64,000 bases of DNA. Origin: JAYXXU01 sp049301135 (lineage in GTDB: Bacteria; Pseudomonadota; Gammaproteobacteria; Pseudomonadales; Moraxellaceae). Shown piece after piece: positions 44,578 to 54,406 of the stretch. Position numbers and translations under genes: made by a program. The number at the start of each line of letters is the position of its first letter. The stretch's first letter is position 1. The stretch spans positions 5,343-69,342 of the forward strand of contig JBAQKP010000286.1 in the NCBI GenBank assembly GCA_049301135.1, in the 5' to 3' direction. The notes under the pieces are model-generated. The model had not been told where the DNA came from and did not search any database. It worked only from the letters and a program-made list of their open reading frames with translations.

Positions 44578-45375
44578 ATGAGCCGCATGCCTACTTGGCT
44601 GGATGATGTAAAATTTGATCAACATGGCTTAATCCCTGCCATCGCCCAAGATCACGCCACAGGTCGGATCATGATGGTGGCGTGGATGAACCGCGAAGCG
44701 CTACATCTCACCGCCGAAAAACAACAAGGCGTGTACTGGTCGCGCTCACGCAATAAACTGTGGCACAAAGGCGAAGAGTCAGGGCATTTTCAGACCGTGC
44801 ATGAGATTCGGCTGGACTGTGACGCTGACGTGATTATTCTGGTGATTACGCAACATGGCGGCATCGCGTGTCATACTGGCCGTGAGTCGTGTTTTTATCG
44901 GGTCCTCACCCCAACCGGCTGGCAAATCGTCGATGCGGTCAAAAAAGACCCAAATGACATCTATAGCGCGGCACACGACAATTTACACGATCATCGTAAC
45001 AGTCATGCCCAGCAACATGTGGCCACAACAAACAGCCTACCGAGCGAAACCCTTGATGTGTTGGGACATTTGGCACAGATTGTGCAAGAGCGCAAACTGG
45101 CTTCGCCGGACTCGTCCTATGTAGCAAGCCTGTACCATAAAGGCTTAAACAAGATCCTCGAAAAAGTCGGCGAAGAAGCGGTTGAGACGATTTTAGCGGC
45201 CAAAGATGCCAGTGACAGCCACACGGATGAGTTGATATACGAAACCGCAGACTTGTGGTTTCATGCTATCGTCATGCTGGGACATTTCAATGTCGCGCCG
45301 CAAGCGGTGTTGGATGAACTGGCGCGACGGTTTGATTTATCCGGTTTGGTCGAAAAAGCCGCACGGCCAGCGTGA
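44578..45375 (+). CDS. hisIE: bifunctional phosphoribosyl-AMP cyclohydrolase / phosphoribosyl-ATP pyrophosphatase HisIE
   Basis: 265 residues from the ATG at 44578; an ATG at 44587 is also possible. The HisI part (about 5-125) has [29 protein letters not shown] and the zinc ligands in RLDCDAD and [10 protein letters not shown] His/Asn-rich linker (about 130-165) leads to the HisE part with [23 protein letters not shown] and ETADLWFH. It catalyses steps 2 and 3 of histidine synthesis. The frame runs ~79 codons further upstream, but that part includes promoter-like DNA and no HisI similarity. tatABC follow, as in pseudomonads. Confidence 0.92.
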   Translation: MSRMPTWLDDVKFDQHGLIPAIAQDHATGRIMMVAWMNREALHLTAEKQQGVYWSRSRNKLWHKGEESGHFQTVHEIRLDCDADVIILVITQHGGIACHTGRESCFYRVLTPTGWQIVDAVKKDPNDIYSAAHDNLHDHRNSHAQQHVATTNSLPSETLDVLGHLAQIVQERKLASPDSSYVASLYHKGLNKILEKVGEEAVETILAAKDASDSHTDELIYETADLWFHAIVMLGHFNVAPQAVLDELARRFDLSGLVEKAARPA

Positions 45376-45477
45376 ACATCACAAAAGGTTCATGTTGTGC
45401 TGTCACCATCTGGTCACATTTTGTTGTAACGGTTGCGTGGTCGCGTTGAGCATTGATCACGCATTGAGGAGTGAAGC

Positions 45478-45702
45478 ATGGGCAGTTTTTCGATTACACA
45501 TTGGCTGATTTTACTGGCAGTCGTGGTGGTGGTGTTTGGAACAGCGAAACTACGCAATGCGGGTAAAGATCTCGGCGGCGCAGTCAAAGGCTTCAAAGAC
45601 GCGATGAAAACCGACGATACGCCACCACCCGCCGCCAGCGTGCAAGACCAGCGCACCATTGACGGACAAGCACAACGTACCGATCAACGCGATAAGGTCT
45701 GA
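45478..45702 (+). CDS. tatA: twin-arginine translocase subunit TatA
   Basis: 74 residues: [21 protein letters not shown] is the single membrane helix, then the amphipathic helix with [20 protein letters not shown], as in TatA/E. TatA oligomers form the passage for folded proteins. GAGGAG lies before the ATG. First of tatABC. Confidence 0.95.
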   Translation: MGSFSITHWLILLAVVVVVFGTAKLRNAGKDLGGAVKGFKDAMKTDDTPPPAASVQDQRTIDGQAQRTDQRDKV

Positions 45703-45775
45703 GCGTGTCGGTTAAACATGTCTCAAAAGATGTCTGTTGGGTTGATTTTCGCCGCTTGTCTGAGTAATCGCGATT

Positions 45776-46249
45776 GTGTTTGATTTAGGTTTTAGCGAAA
45801 TCCTGTTACTCGGCGCAATTGCGCTGATTGTACTCGGCCCCGAAAAACTGCCGCATGCCGCACGGATGGCGGGTGCGTGGTATGCACGGATTCGGCGCAG
45901 CATCAGCACTATTCAGCGCGAAATCGAGCAAGAGGTCAACGGCCTTGAGATGAAGCAGCGGGTCGAGCGTGAGCTGGCTGCGATTCGTGCTGCCGAACAA
46001 GCGATGCGTGATGAAGTCAACAGCATTCAAGCCAGCATGCAAAACGACGTCAGCACCAGTCAAGTCGAGCAAGCGGTGGCCGATGCCACACGCGCTGCCG
46101 AACAAGCCGAGCAATGGCCGACTTATCAGCCGCTGCTAGACAGTGTTCGTCTGCAAATGCGTCCGCCCGTACCGTATCGTGTGCAGATTGAGTTAGCTCA
46201 AATCAATGCAGTCCCCAATCTGATCCAGCAGGAGGCCAACCCCGCATGA
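45776..46249 (+). CDS. tatB: Sec-independent protein translocase TatB
   Basis: 157 residues, GTG start. FDLGFSEILLLGAIALIVLG is the membrane helix with the conserved Glu, then GPEKLPHAARMAGAW, typical of TatB; the C-terminal part is charged and helical. It forms the receptor with TatC. The ribosome site is weak. Its last codons overlap the tatC start by 4 bases. Confidence 0.93.
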   Translation: MFDLGFSEILLLGAIALIVLGPEKLPHAARMAGAWYARIRRSISTIQREIEQEVNGLEMKQRVERELAAIRAAEQAMRDEVNSIQASMQNDVSTSQVEQAVADATRAAEQAEQWPTYQPLLDSVRLQMRPPVPYRVQIELAQINAVPNLIQQEANPA

Positions 46250-47025
46250 GCCAACCTGCCCTGCCACCACCAAACGCCGACCAACTGAAAGAAATGCCCA
46301 TCACCGCGCATTTGCTGGAATTGCGCGCACATTTGGTGCGGATTTTTATTGCGGTGATTGGGTTGTTCGTAGTGCTGGCCTATTTTGCACGGGATCTGTA
46401 CCAACTGTTGTCGATGCCCTTGCAAGCGGTGCTGCCTGCCAATGCCACCATGATCGCCACTGATGTCACCACCACATTTATGTCACCGATTCGGCTGACG
46501 TTGTATGTGTCGATGATCTTAGTCATGCCTTATATCCTGCATCAAGTTTGGCAGTTTATTGCCCCTGCACTGTACAAAAATGAGAAGAAGATTGCGATTC
46601 CGATTTTGGTTTCCAGCATTTTACTGTTTTACCTCGGCATTGCCTTTGCGTATTTTTTGGCATTGCCGAATATCCTCAAGTTTTTCATCATGTTTTCACC
46701 GGACAACGTCGTGCCGATGACCGATATTGATAGCTATCTAAGCTTTGCCTTAAAGCTGTTTATGGTGTTTGGCTTGACCTTTGAAGTGCCGGTCGCCACG
46801 CTGCTGCTAATTCTGGCCGGTGTGGTGTCGGTCGAATCACTGGTCGATAAGCGCCGTTATATCATCGTCGGCTGTTTTGCAGTATCAGCCGTGGTCACGC
46901 CGCCGGATGGCTTATCAATGCTGATGTTGGCGATTCCAATGTGGCTGTTGTTTGAGCTTGGCCTGCTGATGGGACGGTTTTTACAACCCAAACCCGTCGA
47001 TCTGACTGCGCGTGAAGGCGACTGA
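46246..47025 (+). CDS. tatC: Sec-independent protein translocase TatC
   Basis: 259 residues, six membrane spans. Conserved features include HLLELRAHLVR at the start with the signal-binding Glu, ALYKNEKK, and the Pro-rich end AVVTPPDGLSMLMLAIPMW. It recognises twin-arginine signals. It overlaps tatB by ATGA, and its last 14 bases overlap the helicase gene. Confidence 0.95.
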   Translation: MSQPALPPPNADQLKEMPITAHLLELRAHLVRIFIAVIGLFVVLAYFARDLYQLLSMPLQAVLPANATMIATDVTTTFMSPIRLTLYVSMILVMPYILHQVWQFIAPALYKNEKKIAIPILVSSILLFYLGIAFAYFLALPNILKFFIMFSPDNVVPMTDIDSYLSFALKLFMVFGLTFEVPVATLLLILAGVVSVESLVDKRRYIIVGCFAVSAVVTPPDGLSMLMLAIPMWLLFELGLLMGRFLQPKPVDLTAREGD

Positions 47026-48496
47026 TGAGCAGCTCGCCGCGATGGATCAGGCCAAACGCGGTGAGTCTTTTAAAATCATGGCCTATGCGGGGTCGGGTAA
47101 AACCACCACGCTCAAGCTGATCAGCGAGCAACTCGCTGGTCAAAAAGGTCTGTATCTGGCCTTTAATAAAGCCATTGCCGATGAGGCGCGTAGCAAGTTC
47201 CCGCCGAATGTCGATTGCCGCACCTTTCACTCGCTGGCCTACCGGCACGTCGACCGCAAAATCACCGATAAGCTACGCCTGCCCCGCTTGTCGCCACTGA
47301 CCATGGCGCGTGATTATCAGCTTGAACCGCTGACCATCCGCCGTATGCTGGGCAAACGTTACGAGCATTTTACCTTGACCCCAAGTCGACAGGCCGGACT
47401 GATCAGCAATGCGGTCAGTCGCTTTTGCGCCACGCATGCCCGTCACCCTGCACCACGCCACCTAGAGCTACCTGACTGGCTGCACCCTGACGATGCGGAA
47501 GGGATTCAACAACAACTGTTTCCGCATGTTGAACAACGCTGGATTGACGCGCTCGACCCACGCCATCAGGCGGGCATCAGTCATGAGGTGTACCTGAAAC
47601 GCTGGGCGCTGTCTGACCCGATTATTCCGGTCGATTATATTTTGTTTGATGAAGCACAAGATTCTGACCCGCTGATGCTGGGGATTTTGATGCAGCAAAC
47701 CCGCGCCCAAGTGATCTATGTCGGCGATGCGCATCAGCAGATTTATCAGTGGCGCGGCGCGGTCAATGCCATGCAAAAGCTACCGCTACCAGATACCCGT
47801 TTAACGCGTTCATTTCGATTTGGGGAGGAAGTCGCTGAGATTGCCAACGTCTTCTTAAAAGAACTCGGTGAAACCACCCCGCTGCAAGGCATGCCAAACC
47901 TACAATCGAGGATTGATCTGAGTCCGATCATGCGCAGCAAAAACGCGGTGTTGTGTCGCACCAATGCGCGTGCCATGTCACTGCTGATGGGTGGGCTGCT
48001 GCAAGGGCATAAAGTCGCACTACAGGCTGATAGTGACCGGCTACTCAAGTTTGTACAGGCTGCCAGTGCGTTAAAATCCGGCAAAAAAGTCTTTGATGTG
48101 CCTGAACTGTCTTGGTTTAACAGTTGGCAGGAAGTGCATGAATACTGTGAGAGTAGTGAAAGCAGTGACATCAAACCACTGGTCAAGCTGGTCGATGAAC
48201 ACGGCACCGAACCGCTCAAAAAAGCCCTCAATGCCATTTCGCCAGTCGAGTCTGCCGATTATGTGATCTCCACTGCGCATAAAGCCAAAGGCTTAGAGTG
48301 GCAGCAGGTACAGATCGAAGATGACTATAGCTATAAGATTACCAAAGGCAATGTACAGATCAGTCCTGAAGAGTTGCGCCTGCTATACGTTGCCACCACC
48401 CGCGCCAAATCGGTGCTGAATGTGCATCATCTACAGCCGCTGATCGGAACGCTGCGCGCGCAACACAATAAGAAAGCCAAGACGACGACTGACTAA
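47012..48496 (+). CDS. UvrD/Rep-family (superfamily 1) DNA helicase
   Basis: 494 residues, shorter than UvrD (about 720). It has TDEQLAAM at the start, Walker A AYAGSGKTTT (A24-T32 region), FDEAQDSD, VGDAHQQIYQWRGA, and the C-terminal STAHKAKGLEWQ and LLYVATTRAKSVL. It resembles the compact F-box-helicase-like SF1 group. The GTG at 47012 lies inside tatC and keeps the conserved TDEQ motif in frame; the next ATG at 47042 would remove it. Expression is likely coupled to tatC. Role in repair or replication is inferred only. Confidence 0.8.
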   Translation: MKATDEQLAAMDQAKRGESFKIMAYAGSGKTTTLKLISEQLAGQKGLYLAFNKAIADEARSKFPPNVDCRTFHSLAYRHVDRKITDKLRLPRLSPLTMARDYQLEPLTIRRMLGKRYEHFTLTPSRQAGLISNAVSRFCATHARHPAPRHLELPDWLHPDDAEGIQQQLFPHVEQRWIDALDPRHQAGISHEVYLKRWALSDPIIPVDYILFDEAQDSDPLMLGILMQQTRAQVIYVGDAHQQIYQWRGAVNAMQKLPLPDTRLTRSFRFGEEVAEIANVFLKELGETTPLQGMPNLQSRIDLSPIMRSKNAVLCRTNARAMSLLMGGLLQGHKVALQADSDRLLKFVQAASALKSGKKVFDVPELSWFNSWQEVHEYCESSESSDIKPLVKLVDEHGTEPLKKALNAISPVESADYVISTAHKAKGLEWQQVQIEDDYSYKITKGNVQISPEELRLLYVATTRAKSVLNVHHLQPLIGTLRAQHNKKAKTTTD

Positions 48497-48577
48497 AAAT
48501 CCATGTTTCCCACAATACAAACTGCCCGCTTGCAGGTTACGATCAATGCACTGTCTTAAACTACACGTGTCTTCCTT

Positions 48578-49231
48578 ATGTCTAAATTGCTCTACGGCAC
48601 GCTACTCGGTATGGTTGCACTCACCGGCTGCAATACGATCAGCTCATCCAATCCCAAACCCATCCAAACGATGGCAACTACCTCACCCGTCAACCCACAC
48701 CAACTGCTGATCGACGCACAGCAGCACCGCAGTGCCGGTCGTGCCGTGCCTGCGCTACAACTGACCCAGCAAGCGATCGCCAGTTATGAAGCAGCGCAGG
48801 ATTGGCGCAAACTCGGCGCCACCTATACCGAATACGCCAAACTGCTGCGCTCACCGATTGTCCCACTGAGTGCTGATGCATTGATCAAACAAGGGTTTAT
48901 TGATCGCAAAAATGGCATTACCTTCGACAATCGGATCGAAAAATCTCGTGAAATCGACCAACAAGCGATTACCGTGCTCAGCATGGCTGAACAACAATCA
49001 CGCGCCGCCAAAGAATACGATCTGCTGACCAACATCTATGTCAATCAAGCAACTGCTTATCTCGGCTTACAACAACTCCCTGATGCCTGCCGCAGCTATG
49101 ATCTGGCGATTGCTGCCTATCAAGACAATCGGCGGCAGTTGGCGTATCAAAGCCTGTCACTGACCGTCGGGGGTGAAACCGTGGAACAACAAATTCAAAA
49201 GGCACAGCGGCAGTTGGGCTGTCGCCAATAA
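48578..49231 (+). CDS. lipoprotein with TPR-like helices
   Basis: 217 residues. Lipoprotein signal with lipobox LTGC (Cys about residue 18). Behind a Ser/Pro linker the chain is all helical, with TPR-like repeats: LLIDAQQHRSAGRAVPALQLTQQAI..., KLGATYTEYAKLL..., and NIYVNQATAYLGLQQLPDACRSYDLAIAAY. C-terminal Cys in QLGCRQ. No enzyme motif. Such proteins often scaffold envelope complexes; it stands before a two-partner secretion locus but with a 344-bp gap. Confidence 0.65.
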   Translation: MSKLLYGTLLGMVALTGCNTISSSNPKPIQTMATTSPVNPHQLLIDAQQHRSAGRAVPALQLTQQAIASYEAAQDWRKLGATYTEYAKLLRSPIVPLSADALIKQGFIDRKNGITFDNRIEKSREIDQQAITVLSMAEQQSRAAKEYDLLTNIYVNQATAYLGLQQLPDACRSYDLAIAAYQDNRRQLAYQSLSLTVGGETVEQQIQKAQRQLGCRQ

Positions 49232-49575
49232 AGCAAATATGATGGACACGACGCTGGCACAGCGTGCTTAAGCCAGCGATTGTGTGAGCTCAGGTTGTCT
49301 TTCGGTACAGAAACCACCAATAACACACACGAATACCGCAATCACTTGACATCTACAGCACTCACAAAATCAAAAACAGCAGCTTTTTTTAGTAAAATAC
49401 AGATTTTACTGCTGTTTTTTAACCATAAAAGATCTGGCAGCACATTACTAAGCATGCAAAACCGCCTGCAAACCCACATTACAATTCACACGTCTAGGCA
49501 CTGTGCTGTACATGGTACGTTGAATTTCGCGTGAAATATTTTCGATTTCGAACTTACATGCGAAGGGATGGGACT
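49232..49575. other. intergenic region upstream of tpsB
   Basis: 344 bases. Near the lipoprotein end, CGCTGGC and GCCAGCG (49252-49278) form a 7-bp hairpin. A larger nested hairpin follows at 49372-49420 (separate entry). The DNA is AT-rich and should hold the tpsBA promoter, but I see no convincing -35/-10 pair. A short open frame at 49280-49534 has no ribosome site and no recognisable protein. Confidence 0.5.
49372..49420 (+). terminator. nested terminator-like hairpin upstream of tpsB
   Basis: AAAAACAGC (49372-49380) pairs with GCTGTTTTT (49411-49419), and inside it AGTAAAAT pairs with ATTTTACT around loop ACAG (49391-49410); a 10-base bulge lies on the 5' side. The 3' arm ends in a T-run. 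It may end the lipoprotein transcript or attenuate transcription into tpsBA. Confidence 0.5.
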
Positions 49576-51243
49576 ATGCTAAAAAGAAACATATTGTCGC
49601 TGGCACTGCTGGCATTGAGTCAAAGCGTATTGGCTATCGAGCCCCCCAATGCGGGGACACAGTTACAACAAATTCCCCCGTCACCCACGCCGCAAAAGCG
49701 ACCACCAGAAATTAGCCTTGTGCCCAGTCAACCGGCAGTCGCAGCAGAAACTGATGAAGTCAAGGTGAATGTACAACGCGTCCAAATCACCGGCATGCGG
49801 TCGTACACCGAAACTGATCTGCTCAAGCAGATTCCATTTCAACCGAATAGCGAACTTAGCCTTGCCGACTTGCGAGCGATGGCCACAAAAATCGCCGACT
49901 ACTATCATCAAAATGGTTATTTTGTCGCACAAGCCTATCTGCCTGCCCAAGAGATTAATAATGGCGTGCTTAGTATTGCCGTGATCGAAGGACAGTATGG
50001 CAAAGTCATCGTGCGCAACCCCACCAATCTGTCCAATCGTCTGGTCGAAAACCAACTCGACGGCATCAACAGTGGTGACGCGATCACCAGTGTGCCGCTG
50101 GAACACCGTCTGCTGCTGCTGTCTGATCTTGCTGGGGTGAAGATCAGCTCGACCTTGGCGCCGGGCGCGACTGTTGGAACCTCCGACTTAATCGTTGACG
50201 TCGCACCTGCCGCCCGCGTCAATGGCAGTATTGATGCTGACAACGCAGGCAATCGTTACACGGGTGAAAATCGCCTTGGTGCAACCATTAACGTGAACAA
50301 TTTGGCTGGTCAAGCCGACGTGGCGTCGCTGCGGCTACTCACCTCTGCCGAAGGATTAAACTATGCACGAGCGGCCTACCAATTGCAGGTGGCCAAAGCC
50401 ACCGTGGGTGCGGCGTATAGCTGGCTAGACTATGAACTCGGTGAAGAGTTTGCCAGCTTAGATGCGAGCGGGAATGCAAAAATTGCCAGCGTCTACGGTC
50501 GCTATCCGTTGCTGCGCTCACGCAACAATAATCTATACACTGATCTTTTGTACGAAAACAAAGTATTACAGGACAAAATCGGCCTCACCAACACAGAGAC
50601 TGACAAAAAAATCAATGTACTAACAGCCGCTTTGCGGGGTGACTTTAGAGATCAGTGGGCAGGTGGTGGCTTAAGCAGCTACTCGGTGGCGGCAACCGTC
50701 GGCGATCTGAATATCCAAACGCCCGCTGCCCGTGCAATCGATGCACTGACTGCGCGTAGTGATGGCAATTATACCAAATTGAGCGTCAACGCCAGCCGCC
50801 TGCAACGGGTGACGGATTCTTTTGCCTTGTTTGCGGGAGTCAGCGGTCAGCTAGCCTCCAAAAATCTGGATAACTCGGAAAAAATGCAACTCGGTGGTAT
50901 TCAAGCCGTGCGCGCCTACCCTGAAGGCGAAGCCTATGCAGATGAAGGCTATGTGATGACCTTAGAAGCTCGGCAGGACTTGCCAAAATTTACTGACAAC
51001 ATGCCAGGCCAATTGCAGCTGGTGGGCTTCGTGGATGCAGGTCGCGTCACGATTGATCAGACGGCGTGGACTACGGGTGATAACACCCGAACGCTGAGTG
51101 GTGCAGGTGTTGGCATCAACTGGATGGATTACAACAATTTTGTGATGAAACTGGCTTACGCGCACCGATTAGGCGACGAAAAAGCCACCTCAGCGCCCGA
51201 TTCAGGCGGTCAATTCTGGGTACAACTGGTGAAATATTTTTAA
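49576..51243 (+). CDS. two-partner secretion transporter TpsB (ShlB/FhaC/HecB family)
   Basis: 555 residues from the ATG at 49576 (AAGGGA seven bases upstream). Signal peptide ends VLA, then a Pro-rich linker, POTRA domains (QRVQITGMRSYTETDLL..., then IEGQYGKVIVRN) and an Omp85-type beta-barrel ending in WVQLVKYF with a terminal Phe. The barrel motif region has VRAYPEGEAYADEG, matching the VRGY/F loop of this family with an altered residue (VRAY). It should export the TpsA protein encoded 66 bases downstream. Confidence 0.9.
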   Translation: MLKRNILSLALLALSQSVLAIEPPNAGTQLQQIPPSPTPQKRPPEISLVPSQPAVAAETDEVKVNVQRVQITGMRSYTETDLLKQIPFQPNSELSLADLRAMATKIADYYHQNGYFVAQAYLPAQEINNGVLSIAVIEGQYGKVIVRNPTNLSNRLVENQLDGINSGDAITSVPLEHRLLLLSDLAGVKISSTLAPGATVGTSDLIVDVAPAARVNGSIDADNAGNRYTGENRLGATINVNNLAGQADVASLRLLTSAEGLNYARAAYQLQVAKATVGAAYSWLDYELGEEFASLDASGNAKIASVYGRYPLLRSRNNNLYTDLLYENKVLQDKIGLTNTETDKKINVLTAALRGDFRDQWAGGGLSSYSVAATVGDLNIQTPAARAIDALTARSDGNYTKLSVNASRLQRVTDSFALFAGVSGQLASKNLDNSEKMQLGGIQAVRAYPEGEAYADEGYVMTLEARQDLPKFTDNMPGQLQLVGFVDAGRVTIDQTAWTTGDNTRTLSGAGVGINWMDYNNFVMKLAYAHRLGDEKATSAPDSGGQFWVQLVKYF

Positions 51244-51309
51244 GTTTTTGCGTCAAGCCGTACGCCATACCGATTCAACTCACACATTTTTGTATACAGG
51301 AATCACATC

Positions 51310-54285
51310 ATGAACCGCATCTACAAATCGATTTGGAATCTCAAAACCGGCAGTTTTATCGCCGTCGCCGAGCATGCACGCAGCGCGGGTAAACAGTCCG
51401 CGCTGTGCAATCCGATCAGCACGAGCAGTCATAGTCACAATCATGACCACAGTCATCGCTTTGGTTTTGCCTTAAAAACCCTCGCCGTATCACTGCTCAT
51501 GGTCAGCGGCACCAGCATGCTACATGCTCAGCCGGTGGGCGGCGTGGTGTCGGCAGGCAGCGCGCAGATTGGCAGTAGCGCAGGCAATACCACCATCAAC
51601 CAAAACTCACAGAATGTCGCCATCAACTGGCAGAGCTTCAATATTGCTCGCGGTGAATCGGTTAATTTTGTGCAGCCCAACAGTCAATCGGTGGCGCTGA
51701 ACCGTGTACTCGGCTCAGATGGCTCCAGCATTATGGGCAACCTGTCCGCCAACGGTAAGGTGTTCTTGATCAATCCGAATGGCGTGTTGTTTGGGTCAAC
51801 AGCATCGGTCAATGTCGGCAGTCTTGTTGCATCGACCCTGAATATGACTGATGCCGATTTTATGGCCAATAACTATAAGCTCTCTGGCACAGCGACGGGG
51901 ACGGTACTGAACCAAGGCGCGATTACCGCGACCGATGGCGGCTTTGTCGCACTGTTGGGTGCAAACGTCAGTAACCAAGGTGTGATTGCCGCCAAGCTGG
52001 GTAGCGTCACACTGGCCGCTGGGCAGGCAATGACACTGGATGTGGCGGGCGACAAGCTGCTTAACATCGTGATTGATGAAGGCGTGGTAAATGCCTTGGT
52101 CGAAAACGGCGGGCTGATTCAGGCCGATGGCGGCCACGTGCTGATGACCACACAGACTGCTGGCGGTCTGCTCACCAACGCGGTCAACAACACCGGCGTG
52201 GTGCGGGCGCAAACCCTTCAAAATATCGACGGCACGATTAAACTGCTCGGTGGCATGCAAAACGGTAGTGTCAACGTGACAGGCCTGCTGGACGCATCCG
52301 CACCGAATGGCGGCGATGGCGGGTTTATTGACACTTCAGCAGCAAACGTCAACATCTCAGATACGGCCAAAATTACCACCGCTGCGCCGCGTGGCGTGAC
52401 CGGCAACTGGCTGATTGATCCGCAAGATTTTACGATTTCGGCGACTGGCGATATTTCTGGCGCGACCCTGAGCGCACAACTGGTCAACTCCAGTATTACG
52501 ATTCTGAGCACGCAGGGCGCTGTGGCCGGTAACGGTGACATTTTCGTCAATGATCCTATCACGTGGACGCCGACACCTGTTCCCACCACGCTGACCTTAA
52601 ACGCGGTACGAGATGTCAATATCAATGAAGCAGTCACTTCAACCGGTGGCAACTTTGTGGTGATTGCTGGGCGTGACATCAATCAAAATGCAGCCGTAAC
52701 CACCACCAACGGCAACTTTACGTCAACCGCAATTCGTGACGTCAATATCGTCAGAGATCTCGCTCGCCCGCTGACGGCGATTACCACGACTGATGGCAAC
52801 TACACCTCAAACGCGGGACGCAATGTCAATATCCAAGGTGCAGCGCTGACCACGACACGAGGGGTTTTGACACTGAATGCAGGCAATGACGGGACTGGCA
52901 GTGGCGGGGTTATTTTTGCTACTGGCACGCCTCCTGCTGCCGTCACAGGGCCCAATGCGGCGGTCAAAATTTTTAATCCCATCGGCGTCACCACAAATTA
53001 TGCGGGCAACGTGACCTTAACGGAGGGTGCCACACTCACACAATTTACCTTGCTGTTTATCCCCGGACCGGTAGGACCTACGGGTGCGACTGGCGCAAAC
53101 GGTGTGGATGGCGCAACAGGTGCTACGGGGTCAACTGGCGCGACAGGTGCAACTGGAAACACCGGAGCGACTGGCTCAGCAGGGACAAACGGGACTGATG
53201 GTGCTACAGGGCCAGCAGGACCAACGGGGGCTACAGGCGCAACTGGTAATACAGGCTCAACGGGTGCAACTGGCAGCACAGGCGCAACCGGTTCAGCAGG
53301 TACAAATGGGACTGATGGTGCTACAGGACCAACGGGGGCGACAGGCGCAACTGGCAGCACAGGTGCAACTGGTTCGGCAGGTACAAATGGGACTGATGGT
53401 GCTACGGGGCCAGCCGGACCAACGGGGGCTACAGGCGCAACTGGCAATACAGGTGCGACCGGTTCATCAGGTACAAATGGGACTGATGGCGCTACAGGAC
53501 CGGCGGGACCAACGGGGGCGACAGGCGCAACTGGCAGCACAGGTGCAACTGGTTCGGCAGGTACAAATGGGACTGATGGTGCTACAGGGCCGGCGGGACC
53601 AACAGGGGCTACAGGTGCAACTGGTAGTACAGGCGCGACTGGCAGCACAGGCTCAACCGGTTCGGCAGGGACAAATGGGACTGATGGTGCTACGGGGCCA
53701 GCCGGAGCTACGGGCGCAACTGGTAACACAGGTGCAACTGGCTCAGCGGGTACAAATGGGACTGATGGTGCTACGGGGCCAGCAGGACCAACGGGGGCTA
53801 CGGGCGCAACTGGTAATACAGGTGCGACCGGCAGCACAGGCTCAACCGGTTCAGCAGGGACTGATGGTGCTACAGGGCCAGCAGGACCAACGGGGGCGAC
53901 AGGCGCAACTGGCAATACAGGTGCAACCGGTTCAGCAGGGACAAACGGGACTGATGGTGCCACAGGGCCGGCGGGACCTATCGGGCCAGTAGGACCTATT
54001 GGGCCAGTGGGACCAACCGGTGCAACTGGCGCTCCAGCACCAACAGGTACAACGACAGTTGTGATTCGACCCTTCCCAGTCGTGCAACCCGTGCCAGTAG
54101 ATGAAGTACCGGTAATCACCGTGCCACCATCGCCATTATTAACGGTAGTCCCGTTGGTCACACCACCTGTGGAGTTTTATGTGGCTCGTACAGCACTGCC
54201 TCCGCTTCCTGCGATGGTTCCCCCAAAAGAGCGAATCTTCACGCCACTACCGATCACGTACACGCCTAAACAGGATCGCAACTAA
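51310..54285 (+). CDS. TpsA-type exoprotein with filamentous-haemagglutinin N-domain and collagen-like Gly-X-Y region
   Basis: 991 residues. An extended signal peptide (ESPR start [10 protein letters not shown], a His-rich patch at 41-49, hydrophobic core, cleavage near LHA at 73) leads to a TPS domain with [20 protein letters not shown] and NPNGVLFG (about 74-330). A beta-helix-like stretch follows to ~580. Residues 586-909 are about 108 uninterrupted Gly-X-Y triplets, rich in GAT, GPA, GNT and GTD. The last ~80 residues are Pro/Val-rich. Secretion by TpsB is known for the family; collagen-like tails are not usual in it. Likely a surface or released adhesin. Confidence 0.85.
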   Translation: MNRIYKSIWNLKTGSFIAVAEHARSAGKQSALCNPISTSSHSHNHDHSHRFGFALKTLAVSLLMVSGTSMLHAQPVGGVVSAGSAQIGSSAGNTTINQNSQNVAINWQSFNIARGESVNFVQPNSQSVALNRVLGSDGSSIMGNLSANGKVFLINPNGVLFGSTASVNVGSLVASTLNMTDADFMANNYKLSGTATGTVLNQGAITATDGGFVALLGANVSNQGVIAAKLGSVTLAAGQAMTLDVAGDKLLNIVIDEGVVNALVENGGLIQADGGHVLMTTQTAGGLLTNAVNNTGVVRAQTLQNIDGTIKLLGGMQNGSVNVTGLLDASAPNGGDGGFIDTSAANVNISDTAKITTAAPRGVTGNWLIDPQDFTISATGDISGATLSAQLVNSSITILSTQGAVAGNGDIFVNDPITWTPTPVPTTLTLNAVRDVNINEAVTSTGGNFVVIAGRDINQNAAVTTTNGNFTSTAIRDVNIVRDLARPLTAITTTDGNYTSNAGRNVNIQGAALTTTRGVLTLNAGNDGTGSGGVIFATGTPPAAVTGPNAAVKIFNPIGVTTNYAGNVTLTEGATLTQFTLLFIPGPVGPTGATGANGVDGATGATGSTGATGATGNTGATGSAGTNGTDGATGPAGPTGATGATGNTGSTGATGSTGATGSAGTNGTDGATGPTGATGATGSTGATGSAGTNGTDGATGPAGPTGATGATGNTGATGSSGTNGTDGATGPAGPTGATGATGSTGATGSAGTNGTDGATGPAGPTGATGATGSTGATGSTGSTGSAGTNGTDGATGPAGATGATGNTGATGSAGTNGTDGATGPAGPTGATGATGNTGATGSTGSTGSAGTDGATGPAGPTGATGATGNTGATGSAGTNGTDGATGPAGPIGPVGPIGPVGPTGATGAPAPTGTTTVVIRPFPVVQPVPVDEVPVITVPPSPLLTVVPLVTPPVEFYVARTALPPLPAMVPPKERIFTPLPITYTPKQDRN
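53065..54030 (+). repeat. collagen-like repeat array in tpsA
   Basis: DNA made of 9-bp codon triplets (Gly-X-Y). A higher-order unit of about ten triplets ending in [15 protein letters not shown] recurs: the block GGGACTGATGG starts at 53191, 53308, 53389, 53479, 53569, 53677, 53758, 53857 and 53947, that is 81-117 bp apart, always a multiple of 9. This favours length change by slippage or recombination without frame loss. The opposite strand is open through the array as a by-product. Confidence 0.9.
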
Positions 54286-54406
54286 GGATTATTAATCCTA
54301 CAGCGGTTGGCTGATCTTTGGGTGTCGCAACTCGATGATTCGGCCGACCCCTTTCCTTCACTGATCTCAATTCTGAATGCAAAATCGGTATGAACAGGCA
54401 GTTTTA

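Noticed and set aside
49280..49534. 84-codon open frame upstream of tpsB
   Set aside because: It runs through the nested hairpin, lacks a ribosome site and does not look like a protein.
53065..54030. Periodic repeats that could be mistaken for CRISPR
   Set aside because: Repeats are in frame, 9-bp based and without unique spacers of constant length; no cas genes.
52998..54161. Long minus-strand open frame of 387 codons, Val/Pro/Ala-rich
   Set aside because: It is the complement of the Gly-X-Y array; the repeat has no stop in that frame. No ribosome site or promoter, and the plus-strand protein has clear domains.
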